From Epiperipatus broadwayi (Eukaryota; Onychophora; Udeonychophora; Euonychophora; Peripatidae): a stretch of DNA of 64,000 nucleotides. Within the stretch, counting starts at the first letter, position 1. Each line of letters begins with the position of its first letter. The notes beneath the pieces are model-generated. The model did no database searches, had not been told where the DNA came from, and saw only the letters and a program-made list of their open reading frames with translations. Both the position numbers and the translations under genes were made by a program. Positions 1 to 12,224 of this stretch are shown here, in pieces. The stretch is taken from assembly GCA_028023455.1 (NCBI GenBank), contig JAQFVV010012508.1, positions 1,421,877 through 1,485,876 on the forward strand, given 5' to 3'.

Positions 1-366
1 ACTTAAATAATTATGTATTTTTATTCACTTCATTTCCATTTTAATTCACAAAATGCTTTGTATAAAAATGATTTAAAATTTTTTGGAGATATAGAACCAT
101 CTTTCCTTATCAATGATATTCTTTTTTGCATTGCCACTATTGCAGTTCCAATTTGATGAAGATTGTTTAGAATATATGATCATATCTGAATGGCATAAAG
201 CTTTAATCATGGTGGAAATATTTATAGAATCAAATAACTTTTCATAATCTACAAATCCAAAACATAATAACACTTCATACTCATTGGTCCTTTTTCTCTA
301 ATTTTTCTTTATACTTGAATATAATCCACTGTACTAAAACCACTTTTGATTTGTTAGAGTCCTAAG

Positions 367-1113
367 CAGTGATCCATGAAATTTTTAAGCAAGGATGCTT
401 TATTACAGTATCACTGCCAAAAATCAAGGAAAAAACAAAACAATATTTTATAATTTCACAATCACACGATTTTATTTTTCCATACCAATCATTGATAGAT
501 CTAATATATTTTTTATTTTTACTAATTGCAGTTTGACAAATATCTAGAGTATAGTGATCTTTATTTTTATTTCACTTTTTGTACGTAAAGGCAATTGAGA
601 AAATATTCTTTTTATATATATTCAACACTAACACCCATCATGATAAATATTTATTATTTTGTTATATTCTTCTGTAAAAAATATTTATATAATTTATAAA
701 TGTTAACTACAAGAAAAAACAGAATATTTTATTGCATCTCCGAAATGAAAACAAAAATGTATTCATTCTGAAAAAAAACCAGAACATACTATGCTCAAAT
801 AACTATTGATGTTGCAGCAGTAGATAGCTCCAATGGCACTAGTTACATGCATTGACGAAAAAAGTAAACCTTGTGGAATTTGTTGAAAACTCATCAAGTA
901 TGATGTTTCTGGCACTGTCGTAATTAGCAGTGTCTTTGAATAGAATTTCAAGTATCGCCTAAAATAATTCTTTTAAAAAATGGTTTAATTAGTTATATTT
1001 ACTTAATAATTATGCAAAACATTGAATGTGTTATATTATTGATATTTTCAAGCGTAAATTTAATTTTTTCTGGGGGCGCTGCAGTGCTAGTGCTTACGAA
1101 CCAGCCGCCACTT
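367..1113. mobile_element. hAT-like non-autonomous DNA transposon (copy 1)
   Basis: The 747-bp element is flanked by a perfect 8-bp duplication, GTCCTAAG, at 359-366 and 1114-1121. An 8-bp target site is the hallmark of hAT transposons. The right end reads AGCCGCCACTT, the inverted form of the CAGTGGCGGCT start seen intact in the sister copy at 1780. The left end has decayed to CAGTGATCCA. No transposase reading frame is present. The interior aligns along its length with the 1780-2392 copy: a GAAATTTTTAAGCA block after the left end and a GGGGGCGCTGCAG block before the right end. It must have been moved by a relative elsewhere in the genome. Confidence 0.82.
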
Positions 1114-1779
1114 GTCCTAAGTTTTCTGTAAATGAGTTGTAATTATCTTGGTTTAAATCTTGCATAAAATGAATAAAAGACTGATAGGTCTGTAATTTCC
1201 AAAGTTTTTTTTTCCATTTTTCTTAAACATTAATATCACATTTTTCCAATTATCTGATTACATTTTTATCAGATATTTGGATATATAGTTTGCCAATATA
1301 TATTTTTCTTAATAAAAGTATAAATAATAACCCCATCATTTCCAGGAGTTTTTCCTTAATGTCTCATCTTTTTATTATTGTCTTTCATTACTATATACGG
1401 TATTTCTTTGTTGAACTTTTCTATGTCTTTCATTCCTCTTTACAGTAATAATTCTATATTTTTCTTTTATTACTGAAGTAACTTTCATTTCAATACCCTG
1501 AAGCTGTTTTATACTTTTGAGACTTACTTTTTTCTCTAACTTTTCTTGGCAATTCACATTATATTTAACATATAATTATCAACTCCTTTTTCACATTTAT
1601 TTTGAAGATATAGTTCTCTTTATTTACAAATATTCATTTGTTTTCTGTATATATTTGTCTTGCCACAACTGAAAAATTTAGTAATGAATTGTTTTTTTTT
1701 TCTCATTTGTTTTGTACTATGTAGGCATTCTTAGTAGAAGAGTGGTTATCTTCTTATTGATCTTAGTTAAGTTTGAATC

Positions 1780-2392
1780 CAGTGGCGGCTTGTGAAATTT
1801 TTAAGCATGGGTGCTTTATTATAATATTGCTGCCAAAATGTAAGCAAGGAAAGCAAAACAGAATATTTATTTTCCCTAATTTTTTGTTTTTAGTAACTGC
1901 TATTTGACAAATAATATCTGAATAGATCAATATTTATTTTTTATTTTATCCTGTAAGGACAATTGGGAAAATTTATACATTAATTACAAGAAAAAAAGTG
2001 GGATATTTTATTGCTAATCCTACATGAAAACAAAAATTTATTCAATCTGAAGAAAAACCAGAACAGATAAATATACCATGCACAAATAACTGTTGACATT
2101 GCAGTAGCAAGCAGCTCCAATGGCACGTTAAGTGCAATGATAAAACCAAATGAATCTCAGCAGGACTTGGGAATTAAGTTTCTGGCACTGCCATCTTACA
2201 CAATGACTTTGAATAGAATCTCAAACAATACTTAAAATAATTCTTTTTAAAAAGTTTAATTAGTTATATTTACATAAATATGGAAAATATTTTATGATTG
2301 TTATACTACTGATATCCTCAAGCACAAATTTAATAATTACTATTTTTACTGGGGGTGCTGCAGTACCACAGTGACTATAGACCAGCCACCAG
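1780..2392. mobile_element. hAT-like non-autonomous DNA transposon (copy 2)
   Basis: This is a second, direct-oriented copy of the element at 367-1113. The left end CAGTGGCGGCT is intact and the right end is AGCCACCAG. The flanks TTTGAATC (1772-1779) and TTTGAACC (2393-2400) match at 7 of 8 positions, as expected for an old hAT target duplication. It contains no transposase. The exact right edge could be shifted by two bases depending on how the terminal inverted repeat is aligned. Confidence 0.75.
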
Positions 2393-2400
2393 TTTGAACC

Positions 2401-3785
2401 ATTTTCAAAATCTATTAATTTATCTTAGAAATTTCAAATTATAATTTATCATTGGAGTATTTCTGAAGAGGGGGAATTGTCTTAGTAGTTTTCACTTCTC
2501 TGATTTTGCACCAATACAAATCTTTACATGTTATTACTCATTAACTACTTCCTGCATGTATATTTTCTATAGTCAAAACAGAATTCAGTTTAACTGTATT
2601 TTCGTTTGGATGTCCCATTTAGCACTTTTTTCTCAGAGAAGGCATTCATAATGTCAAATCTATGTCCGCTGTCATTCCCATCTCCAAAAAAAAAAAAAAA
2701 AATTATCCACAGCATTTTATTTTTTATAATTTTTGTAATTCTAGCATTGAAGATTGCCATGTCATCTTTAAAATGTTGTGTAATCAAAAGCATTTTTTAC
2801 ATCAAAATAAAAATTGCTACTTCATCCCAATAATGACTTATTAATGCATAAACATGAATTATCTGCATTTTATATCTTCTATTTAGTTGAATAAGTAATC
2901 TTGACACTGTCTGATAAAGTACCAATGAACACAATAGTTTTTCCAGTTTTTTTATTTATAATAAACCCCATTTAATTTGTGCCTAATCAACTATCTCTTC
3001 ACTGATTCTTTTAATTTCACAAAGTCCATCAACGTCCCATTTAATATTAGTTAATTCCTTTTCCAATTCATGCAATATTTCTTTACTTAAAATGATCTGA
3101 AGTTATAGGTATCTACAGAAAGTCATTACCAAATAACAGCCTGGGTTAACAATCATGAAATTTTTTGCACCTTCAGCCAATAATTAAATTCACAGCCTCT
3201 TGGGAATAGACCCCAAAGTTTTGTTTGTCATAATTATGTGTTTATATATTGTAATAGTAGGAGTATAACAATGGTTTATTGAAGCTCCATATTAGGAAGT
3301 CAATTTTATGTAATGGACTGAATAGTGACTGTACATTGTGATTGGTATATACATGAAAAACGTGTATTTTGATTTGCTCATTTTATATACCGAGTATGGA
3401 TGATAAAATATTTAATTTATAAATTAAAGCTTATTTATCTATCCCAACTTACAATATTTGTACTTTATGAGTGTCGTGTGCCCAATCCATATTTATACTA
3501 AATCTCCCTATTTTCATTACGTTAGCTCTTGCAGGAAGCACACCGGAAATAGAAGTCACGAGACAAAATTTCAATTATTACATTGATAATAATAAACAAA
3601 GCATATGATGAAATTATGTTGTAACCCATCAGAAAAACTAATATAAATATTTATGAAATCCAAAATAAATAAAAGGAATAAAAATGAGAACCATCACATA
3701 AAACATCATATGATCACCATTTCCTATGCTTATACAAACTATTAAAGTAGTAATTATAAATTTATTTAAATGCACATTGATTACA
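2401..3785. other. AT-rich stretch without recognised feature
   Basis: Only short chance open frames occur here, on both strands around 2590-2840. They overlap a 17-base A run at 2685-2701. I see no exon, RNA gene or clear repeat ends. Confidence 0.5.
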
Positions 3786-3788
3786 TAA

Positions 3789-3935
3789 GAAATATTCATT
3801 AAGGCTGTAGCCTCAAGCACATGCGTATAAAAATGCGATAGTAGGGACGTCTACAGGTCTTAAACCACAAGCTTACTCTTTTTTTTTCTTCCAAAGAGTA
3901 AGCTTGTGGTTTAAGACCTATGGCATTAATGAATA
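3789..3935. repeat. Hairpin repeat with 26-bp perfect arms
   Basis: AGGTCTTAAACCACAAGC (continuing through TTACTCTT) at about 3855-3880 is repeated in inverted form at about 3896-3921. They are separated by a T-rich 15-base loop. The outer flanks ATTCATTAA and TTAATGAAT extend the inversion. The left part (GATAGTAGGGAC, then CTCTACA-like) resembles the repeats at 4771-5245 and 11060-11475, so this is probably a short member of that foldback family. It abuts the hammerhead-bearing repeat at 3936. Confidence 0.65.
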
Positions 3936-4170
3936 TTAAAGTAGGTGAATGGAGATTGCTGAAGGGTTGCAGTAGATTCTAAGATCTAGGTCCAGTGCTC
4001 TCAGATTTAAGGCTCCTCACTGATGAAAGCCACAAGCTAGAAACTAGTCCGGAGATGTTCAATAAGTAGGCCACTAGATAGGGATTTTATGCACAGATCT
4101 TCTTGCATCCATTGATTACTACAGCTTACAGTGGGTGGAACAACTGTATGGAGAGTTTCCTACTGTTTTA
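3936..4170 (+). mobile_element. Family B hammerhead retroposon, decayed copy
   Basis: The sequence aligns on this strand with the 452-bp repeat units at 29320-30477 (which lie on the other strand). Shared blocks run from GAAGGGTTGCAGTAGAT to the terminal GAGAGTTT..CTGTTTTAA. It holds a hammerhead-like core at 4004-4062. It is 5' truncated, with many substitutions, and is the oldest-looking member. No target duplication was found. Confidence 0.7.
4004..4062 (+). ncRNA. Hammerhead ribozyme motif (type I), family B
   Basis: Both conserved boxes are intact: CTGATGA at 4020-4026 and GAAA at 4040-4043. Stem II is AGC-CACAA-GCT. Relative to the GGC/GCC of sister copies, one base pair has changed on both sides, keeping the pairing. 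Stem III is the minimal ACTAGT palindrome with predicted cleavage after the following C at 4049. Stem I is weakened here (CCTCA against CGGAG), so this copy is probably inactive. Confidence 0.6.
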
Positions 4171-4770
4171 ACCACCATGTAAATGATATAATTTTATTAC
4201 AGAAATTATAACATTGTTTAATAACTAATTATAAAATAATTAAACAACAATAACAAAAAATATATAAATGAATACATATGACATTATTCTCAAAATTGTA
4301 TTCAATTTATCTCCAAAATGTTAATAAATATTTCTTTAATTTGAAAGCGTTCTATATTTTCAATAAAATAAATAAATATCTTAAAATTATTTTATATGAA
4401 TCATAAATAAAATTTATATTTCACTGATCAAATTCATCCATATTGTAAGACAATTACTTCTATTAGCTATAGCACAACACAGCATGTACTTCAATCATAC
4501 TTTCTAATTATTCATCATATATGTTTATTTATATTATAACATATTGGTTTATAAAATGTTATATTTTGAATTTGGTCCAATCCTTAAAATACTAGTTGTA
4601 ACTCGTTTCACAAGTTATTTTCAATTTACTTCTGCCAAGCTCTTACTATCATAGGTATGTAATGCAGAATCATAAATATTCTTCATTTAAATAAAAAAGA
4701 GGGGGTGATGAATGCAATAAAAGCAATAACATGCTCAAGACATTTATAAATAGTCTCAAAGAATATATAT

Positions 4771-5245
4771 TAAGGTTATAACCTTAAGACTATGCGCCTG
4801 GATACGACAGTAGGGACCTCTACAAATCTTTTTAACACAAGACTAACGACTTTAAAAGACAAGAGCAGTCACTATTATCTTCGATCTACTTTTTAAATAT
4901 ATAGACGAATCTAATGCATTTTGATTTGAGAGCATGCAGCTATTGAATGCTTTACTGATTAAGTCCACATTTCTATTAGAAGCTAACGTTCGTGAAATTT
5001 TTCGATTTACAATGAGTCAGTGTAACTCTTATGATTAGAAATATTTGAAGACAATTTAAAGTTGTAACTAATAATTTGTTAAGCGCATACTCATTACCTA
5101 AGCAATGTAAATTAAGGCTATAAACTTAAGACTATGTGCCTGGATACGACAATAGGGACTTCAAAAAATCTTTAACACAAGATTAACAACTTTAAAAGAC
5201 AAGAGCGGCCACTCTTATCTTCGACCTACTTTTTAAATATATCAT
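4771..5245. repeat. Two direct copies of a foldback-family repeat (family C)
   Basis: Two units start TTAAGG..TATAA.CTTAAGACTATG at about 4770 and 5112. Both run through GGATACGACA.TAGGGAC and a hairpin-forming block (GACAAGAGC..CACT.TTATCTTCGA). The first continues into about 180 bases (TTTTGATTTGAGAGCATG and on) that match the loop of the large palindrome at 11060-11475. They appear to be partial copies of the same non-autonomous element. Confidence 0.65.
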
Positions 5246-5261
5246 CAATCCACTGCACGAT

Positions 5262-5372
5262 GAAGGTCCCTCCAAGTTCAATCCATCTTTTCCAATCTTT
5301 AACTTCTCCACATCACCCCTGCATACTTTATTTCATCCATCCATCTCACATGTGGTTTCTTTCTGGGTCTTT
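5262..5372 (-). pseudogene. LINE ORF2 C-terminal fragment
   Basis: The minus strand translates to RPRKKPHVRWMDEIKYAG.., then MWRS, a stop, and TWRDLHRAVD. This is the typical C-terminal tail of non-LTR retrotransposon ORF2 proteins: a basic RGRP-like stretch, RWxDxI, AGxxW and W-R-x-L. Two internal stops show it is dead. It sits directly after the family C repeat and is only about 110 bp long. Its clade cannot be assigned. Confidence 0.6.
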
Positions 5373-5385
5373 TACAATATATAGG

Positions 5386-6530
5386 TGAATCTAAATAAAT
5401 AATTCTGAAATCATTAATAGTTGTAGTGTGTAATATTAACTTTGGACACATTCATTTTAATTCAAGTATTTATTAAAAACTTTTTTTCATTATTTGTGAA
5501 TACATATACTTTTCTTTTATTAATACAAACAGAGGATTTGTACATAGTTAATAATCACAAAAATATAATCAAATTGTTTATAAAAGAAAAAAAAATCAAG
5601 ACCAGTAATATAAAATATTAAAGATGAGGGTTTGACATAACAATAGGAAAAAAAAATAGTACTAAAATATTTATAATCAGTGTTATAATTGCAATCTTCA
5701 CAATACAAAAATATTTATTAAAAATATATTGGAACTAAAAAAAAATACCTCAATTTAAGGCACAACTATGTACATGTAATACTTTCATTACAGGTTCATA
5801 AAGTGAGCATAATGTTTTGAATAAAAGATAAAAAAGTAAAATGAATTATAGTATGAATAAAACTAAAAAAGAAAGATATTCTTACTTAAAAAAAAAAGCA
5901 TTTAAATACATTTTTTATTATTCAAATGCAAAACAACAAAAAATGATTGCAATTATAGAAACTGTAGCAATAGAGTAAATTTGGTAAGGAATTGTATAAA
6001 AGAAAGTTGCCATATTTCTACAATTTATGTAGTTTATTTTACACATTTCTACTGAAACTTTTGAGTATAATAAGATTAAAACAAGAAGTATTCAATAATA
6101 TATCCATTTTCCTTTAAAGAAAATTTGATAAAGACCAGAGTTAAAATTTGAGTGTAGATTTATAAAATACTGTTATTAATATTTACGGAGGCCCTGAGGA
6201 TTCCTCTGGCAAATAAACGGTTAATATTTTTTTTATATGTGGGTGTGTATAAATACTTGTATATATTCATAATTAAACAAAATTACATATTAGAGATCAG
6301 ACATTTTGACAAGTCCGCTTATACATATTAACTTTAAAACGGGGTGGTGGGTATAAATTAAGTTAATAATAATAAACAAAATCTAATTTTAAAATAATTT
6401 AGCTGTTTAATTTTAAAATATAACAATATAAAAATATCTAAAGTTCATAAAAAAGTATAGTCTACTTTTTTATTTTTTAAAAAAAAAAAATTCACAGATG
6501 ATTTAATACTCTATATCATATATATAGATA
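5386..6530. other. AT-rich stretch, nothing recognised
   Basis: Long A and T runs and scattered short frames only. It lies downstream of the DESI2 stop codon (14762), so distant 3' UTR cannot be excluded. Confidence 0.4.
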
Positions 6531-6534
6531 ATTT

Positions 6535-6757
6535 TGAAAATATTAATATCATTTATGTTCTTTATTAATTTTTACAATGCTTTTTTACAACCCATTATTG
6601 ACGGTTTCGATTGCCCCATCAATCTTCTTCGAATTTCTATTTATATAAGTAGAAGTTATATAAGTAAAAATGCTGAAGAAGATTGCCCGGTCAATTGAAA
6701 CCATTAATAGTGGGTTGTAAAAAGAATAAAAAACATAAATGATATTAATATTACATG
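6535..6757. mobile_element. Foldback MITE-like palindrome
   Basis: The left arm, about 6535-6632, contains ATTAATATCATTTATGTT.. and TTACAACCCATTATTGACGG... It is inverted in the right arm at about 6671-6757 with roughly 85-90% visible identity over about 85 bp. Landmarks are CAATCTTCTTC against GAAGAAGATTG and ACAACCCA against TGGGTTGT. The arms are separated by about 40 bases. There is no coding capacity. It is a typical non-autonomous DNA-element layout; superfamily unknown. Confidence 0.75.
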
Positions 6758-6857
6758 GATTTGGCAAAGCAATAAGAAAAATAAAGTTGTATAAAATTTT
6801 GTTTATATATATATTTAAATAAATGATTTCAGAATATATATATGTCTTGATATTTGG

Positions 6858-6863
6858 ATTCTA

Positions 6864-6895
<32 letters not shown>
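6858..6895. repeat. (TA)n(TG)n microsatellite
   Basis: A run of TA dinucleotides changes directly into about 14 TG dinucleotides. Confidence 0.9.
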
Positions 6896-6899
6896 AAAT

Positions 6900-9800
6900 C
6901 TCCTTCAGAAGCCTATTTACTAAATGAAAGAGAAGAAATCTCATCAATAATATAATAAAATAATAATGTTTTCTCATACTTAAAAATATACTTAACATCA
7001 AACGCCAAAAGCTAAACTAATCAATATCATAAACAAGTACACCAATTCACAATTAAATGACTAATTAAAAAAAAATAAAAAAAATTCATTACTAATGATT
7101 TCACTCCAAGGCAGACTTTTTTAATTTGATTTTGGTAGTGATTTAATTGAAAATTAATGTACTTGGTTTATATATATATTAGCTTTTATTATTTCTATTG
7201 ATGAGCAAAAATATATCTGGGATTTTATATGATTACATTTCTCCAGTTTACTTATTTTAAATTTTACAGCTGTTGCAGCTAAGCATTAAATAATATTTTC
7301 TAATTATATTCTTGAATATTTAATTTTCAAAATAAACGCATTAAAATTTATAATTTTTGAATACACATAAGCATACATACAAATGTATGCATGACCCTTC
7401 GGATTTGTTGAAAATATAAAAAGTGGGAGCTGGAAAAAATGCATCTAATTAAATTTATCAAATACTTATTTTCTCAGTTAATTAATTCAATACTATTTAT
7501 TGCTTGACCATATTTATTTTATAAGAGAATCAATTTTTGAATATATACATTTATTCACAGTTATAAAGAAAAATAATGTTAGATAATTGTTTGCACATCA
7601 ATTAATTAACTATATATTTTATGATATTAATATATTTTTTATCTCATAAAGTAAAGAATTTTGAGTAGATAAGAAAGATATTTTGATATTACAAAGAAAA
7701 AATAAAGAAATATTGAACTAGAGAATTAATCTTTAATTATAACATTTCCTATAAAAAAAAAAACTTATCTTAAGAAAGCCTGTATTTCATTTTAAAATTT
7801 ATTTGCTACAAGCTATTAAATAAAATGGGGGGGGGGGAGTTAAACCTGTTATTAAAATTTCATATTCACATATAAATACATATACAAAAAAAAAAAAAAA
7901 GATAAACAATTAATCAATATTTCTTCTTGATGCTTTACAGAGAAAAATTTTCTTACTTAAAAAATGTATTGATATGGTCAAACAATAATAATTATTCATC
8001 AATGATGCTTTAAATATATAATTGCCATCTCTTTTATATGATTTATTTTAAAATTTCATATATCTTTTTAAAATCTATACATATTGCTATATAATATAAA
8101 AAGCTAAATTTACAATTTATTTAATTTCATGACATAAAAGAAATCTACAAAGAAAAATTTAGATTTATATTATCTGAAAAATCACTAATTTTAGAAACAC
8201 ACCTGTAATGTAATGTATAAAGATTTAAAAATGAATAATATATATATATTAAAAAAATACTTGGAATAAATATTACATTAAAATAAAACTGTGATATTTC
8301 GTGTGAATTCAAACATGATAATTTTATTTTTTTGATTGATTTTGAATGAAAAATAATAATAATAAATTTTAAATCTGGTCTAACAAAGCAAAAATATATA
8401 ATAAAATCTTGATCATTTTAATATATTTTCATACAAAATACTTATTATATATACATAAATTTATAAATATTGAATGACGGTTGAGTTAAAGGTTTACATA
8501 TATTAAAAATTATATCTGAGATTCAACATCTATATAAAAAAATAAATAAACTAGATAAAGAAAATTTTGATTTCCTAAAGGAAAACACATCTAAAACATA
8601 TATAAAGTTATAATAAATAACAATTATTTTTTAGTTCCACTACATTATGGAAATTTTAAAATGTAATTGAATCAATCACACCATAAAAAATTTCAGAAAA
8701 AAAAAAATACTATGTTATTTGTAAATTAACTTTTAACCATGACCTCAATGCAAATCCATTATATATCAGTTGTTTTTTATAATGGGAATACATTTAGCAT
8801 ATATGTGGGACCATTTAAACAGAATATGCTTAGATAATTTAATTAATATTAATTTTTTTTTTTTGGTTTTCAAATTTTTTGGGGGAAATTGATTTAAATA
8901 TATCAAATTTAATTAATTTTTTAAAAGTTTAATATAAATAAAAACTAATCATTGATTAATTCATTATATACATATGTATACTTACATACAGATAAGTTTT
9001 TTTTTCAAACCCACAAGTTTCAATATCTACATCATGTCAAAATATACTCAGTATCACATTTAGATCTAAATTTAATACTTTAATATTTATATTCTCTTTA
9101 TTGCCATAATAATAATAATAATTACTATTATTATTATTACAAGATAAATATTGAATTTCTATTAACTGACATCCAGCACTTCATTTAATGAAGACATAAT
9201 TACAACAGAATTCATATTCCATAACCATCAGACTTCATTATTATTTTGGCATATTATAAATTAAGATTTACTCGAATAATTCTCCAAAAATATACATATA
9301 ATAAAGTAAATAAATTAGTATACTTAAAATGAATATATTAACTTTTTATATTTTTACTGGACTAATAATTATGCATTTCACTTTTTTCTAATCGTTAAAC
9401 CTTTTTAATAAACTTTCTCACTTATGAATATTAACACACACACACAAAAAGAGATGGACTTTAACTACTGACTTTTCATTTTTAATAAACTATTTAATAA
9501 CTGTAAAACCACATTCACATGTTAAAAACTCTCATAACATTTCATTTTGCTTTTCTGCTTATAAATAATCATAAATATTATGGGAAAAAAACATTTATTC
9601 CTTTTGTTTTATATTTTTATAATACTTATATAAATAAACAATAGTAATGTTTTTGAGTTTATTTATACAATTATTATTTTCATTTTCATGTACAGTTTTT
9701 TATATTAATTTTGAAAATGATAATCTAGGTTCAGTTGAAGCATCAGTTATAACTTTCAGTGAGCAAAAAAAATAAATAACAATTTCCATAATTCTATATT

Positions 9801-11055
9801 CAGCGTTTATTAGTATTTTTTTTTATTTAATATTTTTACATTACTATTTTTTATGTTAATAGCAATCTACAGTATATAATTAGAGAATAAAAGAATTCAG
9901 CAAAATGATTAACTCAACAAAGCTTTGGAAATGAGAAAAACAAAAACTTGATATTTGATTCCTATAAAAAAAATCAATATCATACTTATTTATTATTGCT
10001 TGTGCACATGGTAACAGAATATCTATTTTTGAACAACTGGATGTTTTAATGAGCTAAAATATCATTTTTTACACTGTTTGATTAGTAACAGTTTTTCATT
10101 CAAGTTTTTCACTTTGATACTACAATCAGCTATCACCAACAGCAGCATTTTTAATTACTTTTACCATATCAATACAAATTTAAATTTTTAAAAAGGCTTT
10201 GTATGATTTTAATGGTAAAATTTTAGTTCAAACTGATGTACCAAGATGTCAGCAGATAAGAGAGATAAAAAAATTAATAAAAGGAGTATAAAGACAATAA
10301 AAGTACTCATATGTAGAAACAAAATATGCTGTTCTATTTGCAATGCACACTTTGTTTACACTATAAAATTAAGTTTATATTTAATCTTCTTGTCTTTTTA
10401 TTTATTTTTTGTAAAATTATTAAATAGTGTATTTTTTTCTTAATATGTAAATAATGTTTATGTTTAGATTTTATTTGAAATCTAGTAGAAAATTAGTCAA
10501 GTGAAGATTTCCTAACATCACAAAGGTTCCTGTCAATAACCTTACTATTATTATTTTTCTTTTATAATTAAAAGTTGAGTTTTAATAATTCAAAGAATAC
10601 TTTTATTATGTGAATTTATTCTTTAACAAAACATCTACAGATTTTTTAAAAAAAAAATTTTATGTTAAATTTTTTTTTTTATCACAAATAGTAAAACAAG
10701 AATATTTTATTTAAAGCTGTTCATAAAAACGAATGCCTGGTGGTTCGATCCTTCTTTTATTACAAACACAGTCTGTGCTATATAAATAATAGCCTACCAT
10801 TTATTTAGGTTTATTGCTCTTTTTTTTTAATTTGTAAAGTGAATATTTTATTTTTTAGATTGTTAATGTGTTTGAAATTTATATTCTTAATGAAATTTGT
10901 AAAAAATGGAATATTAAAATAAAAATTAAAGTTTTTTTTTTTGTTCATTAAAAAATTACAACTAAAGAAAAATTTGGAAAAGTTCATTAACTATTTAGAA
11001 TAAAAAATTGCTTAACAGATTAAATTTAAATATTCTATTTTTCATAGACAAATTA
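6900..11055. other. Very AT-rich stretch, nothing coding
   Basis: More than 4 kb of A/T-dominated DNA with homopolymer tracts, including a G10 run near 7827-7836. A self-complementary (AAT)n/(ATT)n block lies near 9107-9139. An isolated B-box-like GGTTCGATCC at about 10742 has no A-box partner. No exon or retroelement protein was recognised. It lies 3' of the DESI2 stop, so part may be 3' UTR or downstream sequence. Confidence 0.5.
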
Positions 11056-11059
11056 ATAC

Positions 11060-11475
11060 TTATATAAAGCTTTAGTACAAGCGCCTTGAGTGTTTAATTT
11101 TAGCAAGAGAGACCTCTACAAATCATAACCCGAGATTCGACTTTATAAAGATAAGAGGGACCCTCTTATCTCTAACCTATTTTTCTTAATTATATAGGCA
11201 AATCTAAAGCATTTTGATTTGGGAGCATGAAGCTAATAAATTCTTCACTGATTAAGTCCACTATTTCTATTAAACATTAACATTCGCGAAATCTTTCGAT
11301 TTACAACGAGTCAATACTCAGATATAATTAAGAAAAATAGGTTAGAGATAAGAGGGTCCCTCTTATCTTTATAAAGTCGAATCTCGTGTTATGATTTGTA
11401 GAGGTCTCTCTTGCTAAAATTAAGCACTCAAAGCGCATGTACTAAAGCTTTAGCTTTATATAAGTATTATGTGCT
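11060..11475. mobile_element. Large foldback element, family C (full copy)
   Basis: About 135-bp arms (roughly 11060-11201 and 11333-11470) form a near-perfect inverted repeat. Landmarks are GACCTCTACAAATCATAAC, GATAAGAGGGACCCTCTTATC and CTAACCTATTTTTCTTAAT. The 130-base loop (GCATTTTGATTTGGGAGCATG.. to TCGATTTACAACGAGTCA) matches the first copy at 4771-5100. The inner arm also contains its own small hairpin, GAGGG/CCCTC. No open reading frame. Confidence 0.85.
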
Positions 11476-11744
11476 GACATTGCGCTTAATAAGAGTTAAT
11501 ATTTATAGACAAATTAAGTATTTATAATGTATGTGTAATAATTTATTTATCATCATATTAAAACAAAAATCTTTCAAATGTTAGAAATATTTTTAACCAC
11601 AGATTTACTCCCTTTTTTAAAAATCAAATTATAGTTAATGCTTGGTTAATGTGCAATATTTGGTTTTTATAAACAATAATTTAAAAAAAAAATTAATTCC
11701 TATATATTTCTCCAAATGATTAAAATGGAAAAATATTTAATAGA

Positions 11745-12222
11745 TGTGATATGTTAGACTATTTCCATCATCTATGAGTGAATGTTGAATGTATAGAAAA
11801 TTTTAAACTTTATTTAAACTTTCCAAATATAAACAACTTGTTAGTAATAGCACACAAATAAACAACACAGCTTAGTAATTACACTACATTTTGAATAGCA
11901 TTATTCTCCACTCTTCTTCAGGTGTAGCTGGCCTTATATGCACAGTGACAGTATATGCATAGAAGTAGATACAATAGTTCAGTTGGTTAGAGCATTTGCC
12001 TTAAATTCAATATTCAAGAATCTAAAGATGCGAGTTCAACTTCTATGCGAATACTGTCACTATGCATATCAGGCCAGCCACACCTGAAGAATAGTGGAAA
12101 ATAATACTACTCAAAACGTTGTAATTACTAACCTGTGTTGTTTATTTGTATGTTGTTACTAACAAGTTGTTTGTATTCAACATTCACTCATAGATAACGG
12201 AAATAGTCCAACATATCACATT
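11745..12222. mobile_element. Foldback element with tRNA-like loop
   Basis: The left arm (about 11745-11972) and right arm (about 12037-12222) are inverted copies. Landmarks are GACTATTTCC..CTATGAGTGAATGTTGAAT against ATTCAACATTCACTCATAG, AACAACTTGTTAGTAA against TTACTAACAAGTTGTT, and CTTCAGGTGT against ACACCTGAAG. The roughly 65-base loop carries the tRNA-like sequence listed separately. No protein is encoded. Confidence 0.8.
11968..12045 (+). repeat. tRNA-like sequence (A-box and B-box) in foldback loop
   Basis: TTCAGTTGGTTAGAGCA at about 11978 is a close match to the D-arm/A-box of many tRNAs. GCGAGTTCAACTTC at about 12031 resembles the T-arm/B-box with substitutions. Acceptor-stem pairing was not found, so it is a tRNA relic or a pol III promoter of SINE type, not a functional tRNA gene. 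Confidence 0.6.
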
Positions 12223-12224
12223 CT

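Noticed and set aside
11220-11330. Hammerhead-like CTGATTA...GCGAAAT in family C loop
   Set aside because: The invariant G8 is replaced, no stem II of normal size connects the boxes, and stem I does not pair in either copy.
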